Source: Polaribacter sp. Z022
GTDB taxonomy: Bacteria; Bacteroidota; Bacteroidia; Flavobacteriales; Flavobacteriaceae
Assembly: GCF_023555495.1 (NCBI RefSeq)
Contig: NZ_JALCZO010000005.1
Span: 1 to 64,000 of the forward strand
DNA length: 64,000 bases
Direction: 5' to 3'
Shown: positions 7,848 through 17,461 of the stretch, one piece after another
How positions within the stretch are numbered: position 1 is the stretch's first letter
Layout: each line of letters begins with the position of its first letter
Translations under genes and position numbers: made by a program
The notes under the pieces: model-generated
The model's database searches: none
What the model was told of the DNA's origin: nothing
The model's input: the letters and a program-made list of their open reading frames with translations, nothing else

Positions 7848-9101
7848 TTAATTATTAGAAATATATTCTTCAATTGCAGTTGTAATTAATACTTTTATTT
7901 CTGTCCATTTTACTTCATTTCCAACAAATGTTCCATCCATATTAGATATGATTACAAACCCTGCAGTACCATCTTTTTTAAGTTGTATATGAGAAGAAAT
8001 ACCTAAACTATTTCCTCCATGCATTAAATAATCATCTTTCATATACCAAAACAAACCATGGTTTTCTGCAAAATCTGTAGGTACAATTCCGTTTTGTAAT
8101 TGTGCTCCAAATAATAATTGATAATATTGATTAGAAAATAAGGTTGCAGATTCTCCTCTTGCTCCACGCATCATTTCTAATAAATATTTGCTCATATCAT
8201 TATTGTTACTGTATAAACCACCTTCTACATATCCATGATTTGCATAGTTTGGAAAAGGTGTGTTTGTATCATAATATAAAGTGGCCATATTTTGAAAATC
8301 TACTTGCTCTAAATTAAAAGTAGAGTTATTCATTTGTAAAGGATTTAATATGTAATTAGCTACATATTCATCATAAGAAATACCAGAAACATGCTCAATT
8401 ATAAAACCCATTAATGATGTTGCATCATTAGAATACGCCCAAGTTTCTCCAGGTTCTGTATCTAAATAATTATCTAAATTGTATAAATCTCCATCTTCAC
8501 TAAAAATTTCTACTAAATATTCATCTAAATCTATTTGTTCCATTTGCTGAATACCTAAATCATTTACCAATATGTTGCCAATAGTTGTGTCTATATTTTG
8601 CCCCATTAAAATGAAATAATTGCTACTTATGTATGTTTGTGGAACATCTATAATACCTGATGTGTGGGTAACTAAGTGCTTAATTTTTATAATTCCATTT
8701 GGGTTTTTAGGATTTACAATATCAATAGGTAATAAATCATTAATATTGGTTTCTAAAGTAAATAAACCTTGCTCAATTGCTTTTGCAGTTGCTGCACCCA
8801 AAAAAGTTTTACTTGTTGATGCTAAATTATTTAAGGTTTGATTTGTATATGGAATTTGGTTAGTAATGTTAGCATATCCAAAAGATTTTTGAAAAGCGAT
8901 ATTGTTGCCAATATTTATATTCACAGAAAAACCTGGAATATCTTTTGAGTCTAAAAGGGTTTCTAAATATTCGGTTAAATCTTCATTTGTTTTGATACCA
9001 TCTAAAGGAGGGTTTGCTATATTGTCTTCATTGTTACAAGACATCATTAAAGTTGATATTGATAGTATTAGAACTATCATAAAATTATTAAGTGTTTTCA
9101 T
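7848..9101 (-). CDS. Beta-lactamase-family serine hydrolase lipoprotein
   Basis: 417 residues. The lipobox TLMMSC has acylated Cys22, so this is an envelope lipoprotein. Catalytic motifs of the S12 family are S95-T-S-K98 (NLASTSKTF), YSN in WAYSNDATSLMG and HGG in LMHGGNSLG. LVTHTSGI is the usual second signature. It is only distantly similar to the other S12 hydrolase at 4258-5385, and unlike that one it keeps the canonical YSN. It is headed by a promoter with a perfect 22-base palindrome, next to the AraC-type regulator gene, a context often seen for such hydrolases. The substrate is unknown. Confidence 0.88.
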   Translation of the reverse strand: MKTLNNFMIVLILSISTLMMSCNNEDNIANPPLDGIKTNEDLTEYLETLLDSKDIPGFSVNINIGNNIAFQKSFGYANITNQIPYTNQTLNNLASTSKTFLGAATAKAIEQGLFTLETNINDLLPIDIVNPKNPNGIIKIKHLVTHTSGIIDVPQTYISSNYFILMGQNIDTTIGNILVNDLGIQQMEQIDLDEYLVEIFSEDGDLYNLDNYLDTEPGETWAYSNDATSLMGFIIEHVSGISYDEYVANYILNPLQMNNSTFNLEQVDFQNMATLYYDTNTPFPNYANHGYVEGGLYSNNNDMSKYLLEMMRGARGESATLFSNQYYQLLFGAQLQNGIVPTDFAENHGLFWYMKDDYLMHGGNSLGISSHIQLKKDGTAGFVIISNMDGTFVGNEVKWTEIKVLITTAIEEYISNN

Positions 9102-9137
9102 AATTATATTTTTAATTGATTTTAAATTTTAACACTG

Positions 9138-9188
9138 CAAAATTGAAGTATAAGTAAGTGTCAGTCGTTCTAATTTATAAATTAGAAC
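9138..9188 (-). promoter_or_regulatory. Palindrome-operated promoter of the S12 lipoprotein gene
   Basis: GTTCTAATTTATAAATTAGAAC at 9167-9188 is a perfect palindrome. A -7-like CAATTTTG (minus strand, 9145-9138) lies with its centre 36 bases downstream. The layout duplicates the site at 6885-6935, including flanking TTAGAACGA and TTTGCAG. The likely binder is the adjacent AraC-type regulator. Confidence 0.62.
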
Positions 9189-9290
9189 ACTTTAAAAAAG
9201 GAAGATGAATTTTTAAATAGCAGTTAAACACAAAATATATAGTTGTAAATATTTTGTGTTTTAAAGATTTAAAAAAAAGTAATTTGAGGT

Positions 9291-11063
9291 TTAATTTTTT
9301 TGAGACTTAACCCACTGACTTGGAGTTGTGCTTTCTGTCTTTTTAAAGTAAGTGTTAAATACACTTTTAGAGTTAAAACCACTATCATAAGCCAATCCTA
9401 AAATAGTAATGTGGTTAAACTTTGGGTTTAATGCAATGCTTTTAAAATGTTCTAATCTGTATTTATTTAAAAACTCGTTAAAGTTTATGCCCATTATTTC
9501 GTTTATAAAAAAAGAAAGTTTGTTTGGATGTAAATCTATTTCATCAGCCAAAATATTTAAACTTAATTGAGCATTTAAATATGGTTTATTCTTTTCAAAA
9601 TAATCTAACAGTTTTATTTTGAATTTTTCTTTTTCTGCTTTTTCTATGGTGGTTTTAGAACCAATTTTAGTTTTTACAAGAGGATCTAAATCCTTTATTG
9701 AAAGATTAGATTGATGTAAAGTTATAAACTTGCTATTAGATTTTAGTTTTTCTAACAAGGGTTCATTTCTGAAGTTTATTATTTGTCCACGTTTTTGGTC
9801 TATATATATTTTTAATAGATTAAAAGCAATTTCTTTGTGGTTGGTATTTGCAAGAATAAACAATTTTAAAGGAGCCAATTGTGTGTCTTCTTTATCAGAA
9901 TTAGTCCATTGTTCAATTTGATATTTAGGTATTTCTGAAATTCCTTCATTTATAACACTAAATAATAATTGATGTAAATCTGCAGTTTTTTGATTTTTTA
10001 CAGCGTCATTAAATTCTTGTTTTCTATTTAACCAAATTAAACATAAACAATGTAAATGATTTGCAAGTTCTAAGTCTTGGCTATAATTTACTGCTTTTCT
10101 AATATAGTTTAAAGCTACTTCATATTCTTTTTTGAAATAATAAATATGAGCAATTGTGTATAGGTTATTTGCTGATAAAGGGTCTAGTTCTAGTAATTTA
10201 TTTGCATAAAATAAAGCTTGTTTAAAAAAACCATTTGCAGTAAATAATTCTGCCATTGCTTCTAAACCATCTATGTGATTTGGGTTTATTGCTAAAACAT
10301 TTTTTATATGAGAATAAGTAGAATTAAAATTCCATTCTCCCCAATAACTTTTACCAACAAAAGAAAGTGGGTATTCAGGTAATTTAGTGTCAATTTCTTT
10401 AGCTTTTAAAAAATTTCCAATGGCTAATTCTATACCTTCTTCATAAGGCATAAATCCCCATGTAGCTAATAAACCATAACATTGTAAGTTTGCATAATAA
10501 GCTTTAGCGTAATTTTTGTCTGCTTCAATTGCTTTATCATAATAATTAATTGCAATTGTTAAAGATTCTGGTGTCCATTGTAGTTGCGAATAACGTCCTT
10601 TTAAAAAAAGTTCATATGCATCAATACTATTAGTTGTTTTTTTAACTAAATGATCTTGTATATCAAAATGCCCAAAATTATTTCTGACTTCATTGGCAAT
10701 TAATAAGCTAATTTCATCTTGTAATTTAAAAATATCTAAAAGTTCTTTATCAAAATTTTTAGACCAATAATGGGTGCCTTCTCTTGTATCTATTAATTGT
10801 GCAGTAATTCTTACTCTATTCTTATCTTTTCTTACACTACCTTCTAAAATGGTAGAAACATTTAATTGTTTACCAACTTTTCTTAAGTCTATATTTTTTC
10901 CTTTAAAGGCAAAAGATGATGTTCTTGCTATAACTTTTAAATGCTCAATTTTAGTTAAAGCATTAATAATTTCTTCGGTTATACCATCACTGAAATATTC
11001 ATTTTCTAAATCATTGCTCATGTTTACAAAAGGTAAAACTGCAATGGATTTGTTATTTTTCAT
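9291..11063 (-). CDS. AraC-family regulator with FlgO/TolB-N-like and TPR domains
   Basis: 590 residues, no signal peptide or membrane segment. Residues 1-130 form the FlgO/TolB-N-like domain often fused to TPR regulators (KSIAVLPFVNMS, FSDGITEEIINALTKI, TILEGSVRKD, GTHYWSKNFD). TPR-type helices follow at about 140-400. The C-terminal 110 residues are an AraC DNA-binding domain with two HTHs (LSLNILADEIDLHPNKLSFF and ITILGLAYDSGFNSKSVF, then TTPSQWVKS). This is a cytosolic one-component regulator; the inducer is unknown. It sits directly upstream of the S12 lipoprotein gene and probably acts at the palindromes at 9167-9188 and 6914-6935. Target assignment is inference. Confidence 0.9.
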   Translation of the reverse strand: MKNNKSIAVLPFVNMSNDLENEYFSDGITEEIINALTKIEHLKVIARTSSFAFKGKNIDLRKVGKQLNVSTILEGSVRKDKNRVRITAQLIDTREGTHYWSKNFDKELLDIFKLQDEISLLIANEVRNNFGHFDIQDHLVKKTTNSIDAYELFLKGRYSQLQWTPESLTIAINYYDKAIEADKNYAKAYYANLQCYGLLATWGFMPYEEGIELAIGNFLKAKEIDTKLPEYPLSFVGKSYWGEWNFNSTYSHIKNVLAINPNHIDGLEAMAELFTANGFFKQALFYANKLLELDPLSANNLYTIAHIYYFKKEYEVALNYIRKAVNYSQDLELANHLHCLCLIWLNRKQEFNDAVKNQKTADLHQLLFSVINEGISEIPKYQIEQWTNSDKEDTQLAPLKLFILANTNHKEIAFNLLKIYIDQKRGQIINFRNEPLLEKLKSNSKFITLHQSNLSIKDLDPLVKTKIGSKTTIEKAEKEKFKIKLLDYFEKNKPYLNAQLSLNILADEIDLHPNKLSFFINEIMGINFNEFLNKYRLEHFKSIALNPKFNHITILGLAYDSGFNSKSVFNTYFKKTESTTPSQWVKSQKN

Positions 11064-11436
11064 TTTTCAATAACTTTTTTTCTAATTTATTTAAAAACTT
11101 GAAATCTCTGTTCAATTTAAATACATGTTACATTATGATAACGATAAAATCTATCTTTTGTAACAAGAAAACAATAATTTATTTAATTATTAACCTGTTT
11201 TAAATTGATGTCTAAATATAAGATTTTATATTTTAGTTCAACTTGTGTGAAAAGTTATCCTAGGACTTTTATTTTATAATTATAATTCTTTTTTACTCCT
11301 CGCTTTTAATATTGATAAATTATTTTTTGTTACAAACTATTCAATTTACCTATACATGAACCATACAAAATGTGTTTTATGTCTTTATTTAATAGTATTT
11401 AATGTAAATTAGTAACCAAACAATACACAAATTAAA
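11064..11436. other. Divergent intergenic region between the two regulators
   Basis: 373 bases separate the AraC-type regulator (minus) from the propeller/LuxR regulator (plus). It is very AT-rich. The one clear element is TTACCTATACA at 11346-11356, shared with two other heads of the glucan locus. I see no further gene or hairpin here. Confidence 0.6.
11346..11356 (+). promoter_or_regulatory. Shared TTACCTATACA motif, copy 1 (regulator gene)
   Basis: The 11-mer TTACCTATACA lies 80 bases before the ATG of the propeller/LuxR regulator. Identical copies in the same orientation lie before SusC (14258-14268) and before the multi-CBM gene (34726-34736). It is probably a binding site of the local regulator, which would make this copy autoregulatory. 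Confidence 0.55.
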
Positions 11437-14226
11437 ATGTATAGATTATTCTCGCTGATTTTTATTTTTTTACTTTCTGTTACAACTTTAGCTCAAGAGT
11501 TGCCACCTATTGCAACATATACTGCAAAAGATTATAAGGCAGAAAATCAAAATTGGGCTATATCACAATCTGAGGCAAAATTTATTTATGTAGCAAATAA
11601 TAAAGGTTTGTTAGAGTTTAATGGAGCAGATTGGGTATTGTATCCTACACCCAATGAAACAGTAATGAGATCTGTTAAGGTTTTAGGAGATAAAGTATTT
11701 ACTGGTTTTTATATGGATTTTGGTTTTTGGACTAAAAATGTTTATGGAAATTTAGTTTACAACTCAATAGCCAAGAAAGAGAATATTAAAATGTTAGAAG
11801 ATGAACAAATATGGAGTATCATAGAAATAGATGGTTGGGTTCTCTTTAAATCTTTAGAAAGAATTTATTTATATAATTTAGATTCTAAGGAAGTAAAAAT
11901 CATTGAGTCTGAATTTAGAATAATTACTTTATCTAAAGTAAATGATGTCATTTATTTTCAAGAAGCTAATAAAGGTTTGTTTAAAATAGAAAATGGTGTT
12001 CCTAAATTAATATCTGATCATAAAGTATTAAGAAATAATATAGTAGTAGAAATTTTTGAGAAAAATGAAAAGTTGTTGATTTTAACTCAAAAAGCAGGTT
12101 TTTACTTTTTAGATGAAGGTGAAATTGTTAGGTGGGAAACGCCTTCTGAGGCAAAGTTGAAAGATGTTACAGTTTATAGTGCTAAACTTTTAAAAAACAA
12201 TGATTATGCTCTTGGAACAATTTCTGATGGTTTTATTTTACTAAACAGTGATGGAGAGATAAATTATCAAGTTACACAAAAGTCTGGTTTAAATAATAAT
12301 ACAGTTTTATCAGTATTTGAAGATATTGATAATAATATTTGGTTGGGTTTAGATAATGGAGTCAATTCCATAAATAGTACTTCACCTTTTAAAATTTATA
12401 ATAATAACGATTTTATTGGTACAATTTACGCCTCTATTGTTTTTAATAATACGCTCTATTTAGGTACCAATCAAGGGCTCTTTTACAGAGAAAAAAACTC
12501 TAAAGAAAGTTTTAAATTGGTAGAAGATACTCAAGGTCAGGTATGGAGTTTATCTGTAATAGATGGTAAGTTATTTTGCGGTCATACTTCTGGAACTTTT
12601 ATTATCAATGCAAATAAATCTAAGTTAATTTTTAACAAAGAAGGTACATGGAAATTAAGTAGAATAAGTGATAATTTAATTCTTCAAGGATGTTATGATG
12701 GTTTATATGTTTTAGAAAAGAAAAATAACACATGGAGTTTTAGAAATAAAATAACGGGTTTTAATAACTCAAGTAGGTTTTTTGTAAAATACAATAATAA
12801 AATATTTGTAAATCATGAGTACAAAGGGGTTTTTAAACTTGTTTTAGATAATGATTTGCAAAAGGTTGAAAGTGTTAGTTTAGAACAATCAATTACCAAA
12901 GGGCTTCACTCTTCGTTAATTTCTTATAAAAATAAAATGCTTTATTCTAGTAAAAATGGCGTGTTTTTGTATGATGATAAAAACGAAACATTTAAAAAAG
13001 ATAGTGTTTTTAGTCAGTTAATAGATAGTGATAATTACTTATCAAGTGTTTTAGTGCTTAATAAATCTAACAATGTTCTTTGGTCTTTTTCAAAAGAAAA
13101 TATTAAATATTTAATACCAGGTAAATTAAGTAATAAGCCAACTATAAAAAGTATTCCAATATCAGAAACTGTTTTAAGATCTGCTCCAGGTTTTGAAAAT
13201 ATAATTCATTTAAACAATGAAAACTATTTAATTGGTGCTACTAATGGGTATTTAGTTGTTAATTTAAATAAAGTTGTTAAGTCTAGTGAAAATAATATCC
13301 AAATTAACAAAGTGAATAATTTTGTGTTAGATATGCCTAAGACAAGTGTAGGTTTGTCAACAAAAAAAGAGTTTACTTCTAAAGAAAATAATTTTGAATT
13401 TTTCTATAGTGTACCAAATTATAACAGTACTACAAGTATAAAATATCAGTATCGATTACTGGGGCAAAATAAAATTTGGAGTGTTCCATCAGAATCAAAA
13501 TCTGTTCTTTTTGAAAACATTTCTTATGGTAGCTACACATTTAAAGTAAGGGCAGTTGTAGGTGGTAAATTAAGTAATAATGAAGCTGCTTTTAGTTTTG
13601 TAATAGATAAGCCTTGGTATATTTCAAATACTTTTATTACTATTTATGTGCTTTTATCCTTATTTGCTCTTTATTTAGTTCATGTTGCTTCTAAAAGATA
13701 TTATAGAAAACAGCGTAAAGAATTGTTAGAAAAAGCAAATAAAGAACTAGAATTAAAAGAATTAGAGAGTTCTCAGCAAATCATAAAGTTAAATAATGAT
13801 AAGTTAAGACATGATATTGAAAGCAAAAATAGAGAGCTAGCAACATCTACAATGAATATTATTAAAAAGAATGATTTTCTAAACACTATAAAGTTAGAAT
13901 TGATATCTGGTGGAGAAAAAAATGTTGCTAAAGTTATTAAGATAATAGATAAGAACTTAAACAATACAGACGATTGGAAAATGTTTCAAGAAGCATTTAA
14001 TAACGCAGATAAAAATTTTCTTAAAAAAGTTAAAGACAAGCACCCAAATTTAACCCCAAATGATTTGAGATTATGTGCCTATTTAAGGCTTAATTTATCT
14101 TCTAAAGAAATAGCTCCTTTGCTTAATATTTCTCCAAGAAGTGTAGAGGTTAAAAGGTATAGATTAAGAAAAAAGATGGAGTTGCCTCATGATTCTAACT
14201 TAACAAATTATATTTTAGAAATATAA
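11437..14226 (+). CDS. Membrane-anchored propeller/Y_Y_Y/LuxR-HTH regulator of the glucan locus
   Basis: 929 residues. A signal peptide (MYRLFSLIFIFLLSVTTLAQ) is followed by a periplasmic two-component-type beta-propeller of about 600 residues (repeats such as VFEDIDNNIWLGLDNGVNSI), a Y_Y_Y domain ending at about 720, one membrane helix at about 727-750, a coiled coil at about 758-830 (KELELKELESSQQIIKLNND) and a LuxR-type HTH at about 868-929 (LRLCAYLRLNLSSKEIAPLL, then SPRSVEVKRYRLRKK). It has no histidine kinase or receiver domain, so it is not a classical hybrid two-component system. It probably senses oligosaccharides in the periplasm and binds DNA from the membrane. It stands directly before SusC, and its regulation probably involves TTACCTATACA. 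Confidence 0.88.
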   Translation: MYRLFSLIFIFLLSVTTLAQELPPIATYTAKDYKAENQNWAISQSEAKFIYVANNKGLLEFNGADWVLYPTPNETVMRSVKVLGDKVFTGFYMDFGFWTKNVYGNLVYNSIAKKENIKMLEDEQIWSIIEIDGWVLFKSLERIYLYNLDSKEVKIIESEFRIITLSKVNDVIYFQEANKGLFKIENGVPKLISDHKVLRNNIVVEIFEKNEKLLILTQKAGFYFLDEGEIVRWETPSEAKLKDVTVYSAKLLKNNDYALGTISDGFILLNSDGEINYQVTQKSGLNNNTVLSVFEDIDNNIWLGLDNGVNSINSTSPFKIYNNNDFIGTIYASIVFNNTLYLGTNQGLFYREKNSKESFKLVEDTQGQVWSLSVIDGKLFCGHTSGTFIINANKSKLIFNKEGTWKLSRISDNLILQGCYDGLYVLEKKNNTWSFRNKITGFNNSSRFFVKYNNKIFVNHEYKGVFKLVLDNDLQKVESVSLEQSITKGLHSSLISYKNKMLYSSKNGVFLYDDKNETFKKDSVFSQLIDSDNYLSSVLVLNKSNNVLWSFSKENIKYLIPGKLSNKPTIKSIPISETVLRSAPGFENIIHLNNENYLIGATNGYLVVNLNKVVKSSENNIQINKVNNFVLDMPKTSVGLSTKKEFTSKENNFEFFYSVPNYNSTTSIKYQYRLLGQNKIWSVPSESKSVLFENISYGSYTFKVRAVVGGKLSNNEAAFSFVIDKPWYISNTFITIYVLLSLFALYLVHVASKRYYRKQRKELLEKANKELELKELESSQQIIKLNNDKLRHDIESKNRELATSTMNIIKKNDFLNTIKLELISGGEKNVAKVIKIIDKNLNNTDDWKMFQEAFNNADKNFLKKVKDKHPNLTPNDLRLCAYLRLNLSSKEIAPLLNISPRSVEVKRYRLRKKMELPHDSNLTNYILEI

Positions 14227-14257
14227 CACCCAAACAAACAGCTTTTAATACACAACA

Positions 14258-14268
14258 TTACCTATACA
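14258..14268 (+). promoter_or_regulatory. Shared TTACCTATACA motif, copy 2 (SusC operon)
   Basis: It reads CATTACCTATACA with the preceding bases, identical over 13 bases to the copy at 34724-34736. It lies 190 bases before the SusC ATG and 107 bases before the shared TGTATGTTTTTTGTAG element. Confidence 0.6.
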
Positions 14269-14364
14269 GAGTTAAAATAGTATCATTTTACGGTAATTTT
14301 TAACACATGTTAAAACCCTTGTATTTATTAGGGAATTGATGATTTTTACTTGTTTTATTTACGA

Positions 14365-14380
14365 TGTATGTTTTTTGTAG
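14365..14380 (+). promoter_or_regulatory. Promoter-like element TGTATGTTTTTTGTAG, SusC operon
   Basis: These 16 bases recur exactly at 34844-34859 before the multi-CBM gene. The distance to the start codon is 67-70 bases in both cases. TATGTTTT resembles a degenerate Bacteroidota -7 box. A core promoter is the simplest reading; a second activator site is possible. Confidence 0.5.
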
Positions 14381-14447
14381 TGGCTGTTTTTATCATTTAA
14401 CTAAATTTTAACTATAGTTTTATAATCAAATAATAAATCCTTAATTC

Positions 14448-17400
14448 ATGAGAAAAAAATTCACATTATTACTCCTTTTATTTATAGGTATTTGTGCTTC
14501 TGCACAAACTATTAATGTAAGAGGTGTTGTTAAAGATGCTAAAACAGGTGATCCATTACCTGGAGTAAGTATAATAATTAAAGGAACTGTAGTTGGTACC
14601 GAAACTGACTTTGATGGTTTGTACAATCTTTCAAAGGTAAACAAAGGCGCAACTTTGGTTTTTAATTATTTAGGATATGCTGCAAAAGAAGTAGTAGTTA
14701 ACAATCAAACTATTAATGTTTCTTTAGATGAAGCTGCAGAAGCTTTAGATGAAATTGTAGTTATTGGTTATGGTAGTCAAAAGAAAAAAGATGTTACTGG
14801 AGCAGTATCTGTTGTGGGACAAGAAACTCTTGATGAATTAAAACCTGTAGATGCTGCCCTTGCTTTACAAGGAACAACATCTGGTGTTACTGTAAACCTT
14901 TCTTCTGGAGCACCAGGAGCAAGTACTAATATTTTAATTAGAGGGGTAAGTTCAAACTCAAACAACCAACCTCTTACTATTGTAGATGGTTATGAAGGTA
15001 ATTTAAACAGTATCAATCCAAATGATATTGAGTCTATAACTGTTTTAAAAGATGCACAAGCTGCAATTTATGGTATTAAAGGTGCAAATGGTGTAGTTTT
15101 AGTAACAACTAAAATTGGTAAGAAAAATAAAAAAGCAACTATTAAGTATGATACGTATGCAGCTTTTCAACAAACTACTAAAAAGTTAGATTATTTAAAT
15201 GCTACAGAATACGAGTTACTTTTAAATGAAGCTTATGGAGCAAGTGGACAAACATTACCTTTTAGTAATGTAGGTTCTTTAGGTAAAGGTACAGATTGGC
15301 AAGATCAATTGTTTAATGATGCTTTATTAATGAACCACAACCTTAGTTTGTCTGGTGGTGGAGAAAACTTTAGATATTTTGTAAGTGCTTCTCGTACAGA
15401 ACAAGATGGTATTATTGCTAAAGAAAAATCTAATTTCATAAGAAATAATATTAAAGTAAACTTAGGTGTAGATATAAGCGAAAAATTAAAGTTCTCTTTA
15501 AATGCAAATTACTATACAAGTGCTTCTCAAGGATTTGATAGTTCTCTATTATTTAATGGTTTAAATTATGCTCCTACTTTTGGTTTAGATGAAAATGATA
15601 CAACTAACTTTTTAGGAATAGAAGTTGTAAACCCATTATCATTATTACAAAATACTTATGGAGAAAATAATGGAAATGGAATTGAAGGTAACTTTAAATT
15701 AGAATACAAACCTATTGAAGGATTAAATGTAACATCTAGAGTTGGGTATAAAATTTACAACGAAAAACAACGTTCTTTTACACCAATTCAAGATTATGGA
15801 TCTAGTAAAGTATATAACAAAACACAAAGTTCTGTTTATCAATTTAAAGCTACTTCAACTTCTGTAACTTGGGAAACTTTTGCAACATATAATAGAACAT
15901 TTGCAGAAGATCATAATGCTACATTTACAGCAGGTACAAGTGTGCAAAATGATTTGTTTGACGGTATTTATGCAACAGGTTTTGATGTACCAAATAATGC
16001 ATACGAATTTGCAGATATTAGTTTAACAAATTCTCAAAGTGATCAAAGAAGTATAAACACAGGTTCTAATGATAAAAGGTTAACTTCTTTATTTGGTAGA
16101 ATTCAATATGATTATAAAGGAAAATATTTATTCTCAGGTTTAGTAAGAAGAGATGGTTCTTCTGCTTTTACAGAAGACTTAAGGTTTGATACATTTTGGG
16201 CTTTAACTACAGGTTGGAAAATTTCTGATGAAGATTTCTTAAAAGATAATGAAACAATAAGTTTCTTAAAATTAAGAGCAAGTTATGGAGGCTTAGGAAA
16301 TGAAGTTGGTAATAACTTATATAGATCTTTGTTAAATGGAGAAGGAACCTATGTTTTTGATGGTGCTTTAGTAGATGGTACTGCACAAGGAGCATTGTCT
16401 AATCCTTTAGCTCAATGGGAAACAGCAGAAAAATTAGATATTGGTTTAGATATTAATTTATTTGATGATAAAATTGCAATTGTAGCAGATTATTTTGAAG
16501 AAACAAGAAATGATTTATTAATAACAAACTTTCCAGTTTCTGGTCTTTTAGGAGTTAGTGCTCCAGGTGCAGGAAACCCAACTGTAAATGCAGGTACTTC
16601 TAAAAATACAGGAGGAGAATTGTCTATTAATTATAAAGCTATTGCAAAAGAAGATGTTAGTTTAAACTTAGCTTATAATGTTACTTACGTTAAAAATAGA
16701 GTAACAGAAGTAGAAAGTGGTGCATTCTTAGAAGGTGGTTCTTTTGCAATTGGAAATCCAGCTCCATCAAGAATGGAAGTAGGTCAACCAATTGGTTATT
16801 TCTATGGTTTAGTAACAGATGGAATTTTTCAAACTCAAGCAGAAGTTAATGCACATCCTTCTCAATCAGGTTTAGGTGCTTCAAGTACTTCTCCAGGAGA
16901 TATTAGATATAAAGATACTAACAATGATGGGGTTATAAATTTTGATGATAGAGTAAATATTGGGAATCCTCAAGCAGATTTTTATATGGGATTCAATGTG
17001 TCTGCAACTTATAAAAATTGGGATTTTACAACTTATTTATATGCAGAAATAGGAAAAGACATGGTTAGAAACTTTGAACGTTTTTTACCTAATGTAAACA
17101 AACCAGCTTATTATTTAGATAGATGGACAGGTGCTGGTACAAGTAACTCAGTTCCAAGAGTAACAAATGACGCAACAAACAATAAATTATTTTCAGATTT
17201 CTTTGTAGAAGATGCTTCATTCTTACGTATGCAAAATTTGCAAGTTGGTTATAATTTTAATGCTGACTTGTTAGAAAAAGTAGGTTTGTCTAAACTAAGA
17301 TTATATACTTCTGTAAATAACTTATTTACATTAACAAAGTATACTGGTTTTGATCCAACAATTAATGGTGGTGCAATAGGTGCTGGTATTGATTATGGTA

Positions 17401-17450
17401 ATTACCCATCTGCAAGACAGTTCTTATTAGGTTTAAATGTTACATTTTAA
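14448..17450 (+). CDS. SusC/RagA-like TonB-dependent outer-membrane transporter
   Basis: 1000 residues. Signal peptide 1-20 (MRKKFTLLLLLFIGICASAQ), carboxypeptidase-regulatory-like domain about 23-105 (GVVKDAKTGDPLPGVSIIIK), the SusC signature DEIVVIGYGSQKKKDVTGAV near 92-111, plug domain to about 220 (ILIRGVSSNSNNQPLTIVDG) and a 22-strand barrel to the C-terminal LLGLNVTF. It imports oligosaccharides in an energy-dependent way across the outer membrane together with SusD. Substrate specificity for beta-1,3-glucan is inferred from the neighbouring GH16, GH17, GH30 and GH149 genes. It is the first gene of an operon with short gaps to GH16 (11, 11 and 18 bases). Confidence 0.95.
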   Translation: MRKKFTLLLLLFIGICASAQTINVRGVVKDAKTGDPLPGVSIIIKGTVVGTETDFDGLYNLSKVNKGATLVFNYLGYAAKEVVVNNQTINVSLDEAAEALDEIVVIGYGSQKKKDVTGAVSVVGQETLDELKPVDAALALQGTTSGVTVNLSSGAPGASTNILIRGVSSNSNNQPLTIVDGYEGNLNSINPNDIESITVLKDAQAAIYGIKGANGVVLVTTKIGKKNKKATIKYDTYAAFQQTTKKLDYLNATEYELLLNEAYGASGQTLPFSNVGSLGKGTDWQDQLFNDALLMNHNLSLSGGGENFRYFVSASRTEQDGIIAKEKSNFIRNNIKVNLGVDISEKLKFSLNANYYTSASQGFDSSLLFNGLNYAPTFGLDENDTTNFLGIEVVNPLSLLQNTYGENNGNGIEGNFKLEYKPIEGLNVTSRVGYKIYNEKQRSFTPIQDYGSSKVYNKTQSSVYQFKATSTSVTWETFATYNRTFAEDHNATFTAGTSVQNDLFDGIYATGFDVPNNAYEFADISLTNSQSDQRSINTGSNDKRLTSLFGRIQYDYKGKYLFSGLVRRDGSSAFTEDLRFDTFWALTTGWKISDEDFLKDNETISFLKLRASYGGLGNEVGNNLYRSLLNGEGTYVFDGALVDGTAQGALSNPLAQWETAEKLDIGLDINLFDDKIAIVADYFEETRNDLLITNFPVSGLLGVSAPGAGNPTVNAGTSKNTGGELSINYKAIAKEDVSLNLAYNVTYVKNRVTEVESGAFLEGGSFAIGNPAPSRMEVGQPIGYFYGLVTDGIFQTQAEVNAHPSQSGLGASSTSPGDIRYKDTNNDGVINFDDRVNIGNPQADFYMGFNVSATYKNWDFTTYLYAEIGKDMVRNFERFLPNVNKPAYYLDRWTGAGTSNSVPRVTNDATNNKLFSDFFVEDASFLRMQNLQVGYNFNADLLEKVGLSKLRLYTSVNNLFTLTKYTGFDPTINGGAIGAGIDYGNYPSARQFLLGLNVTF

Positions 17451-17461
17451 AAATATAAAAG

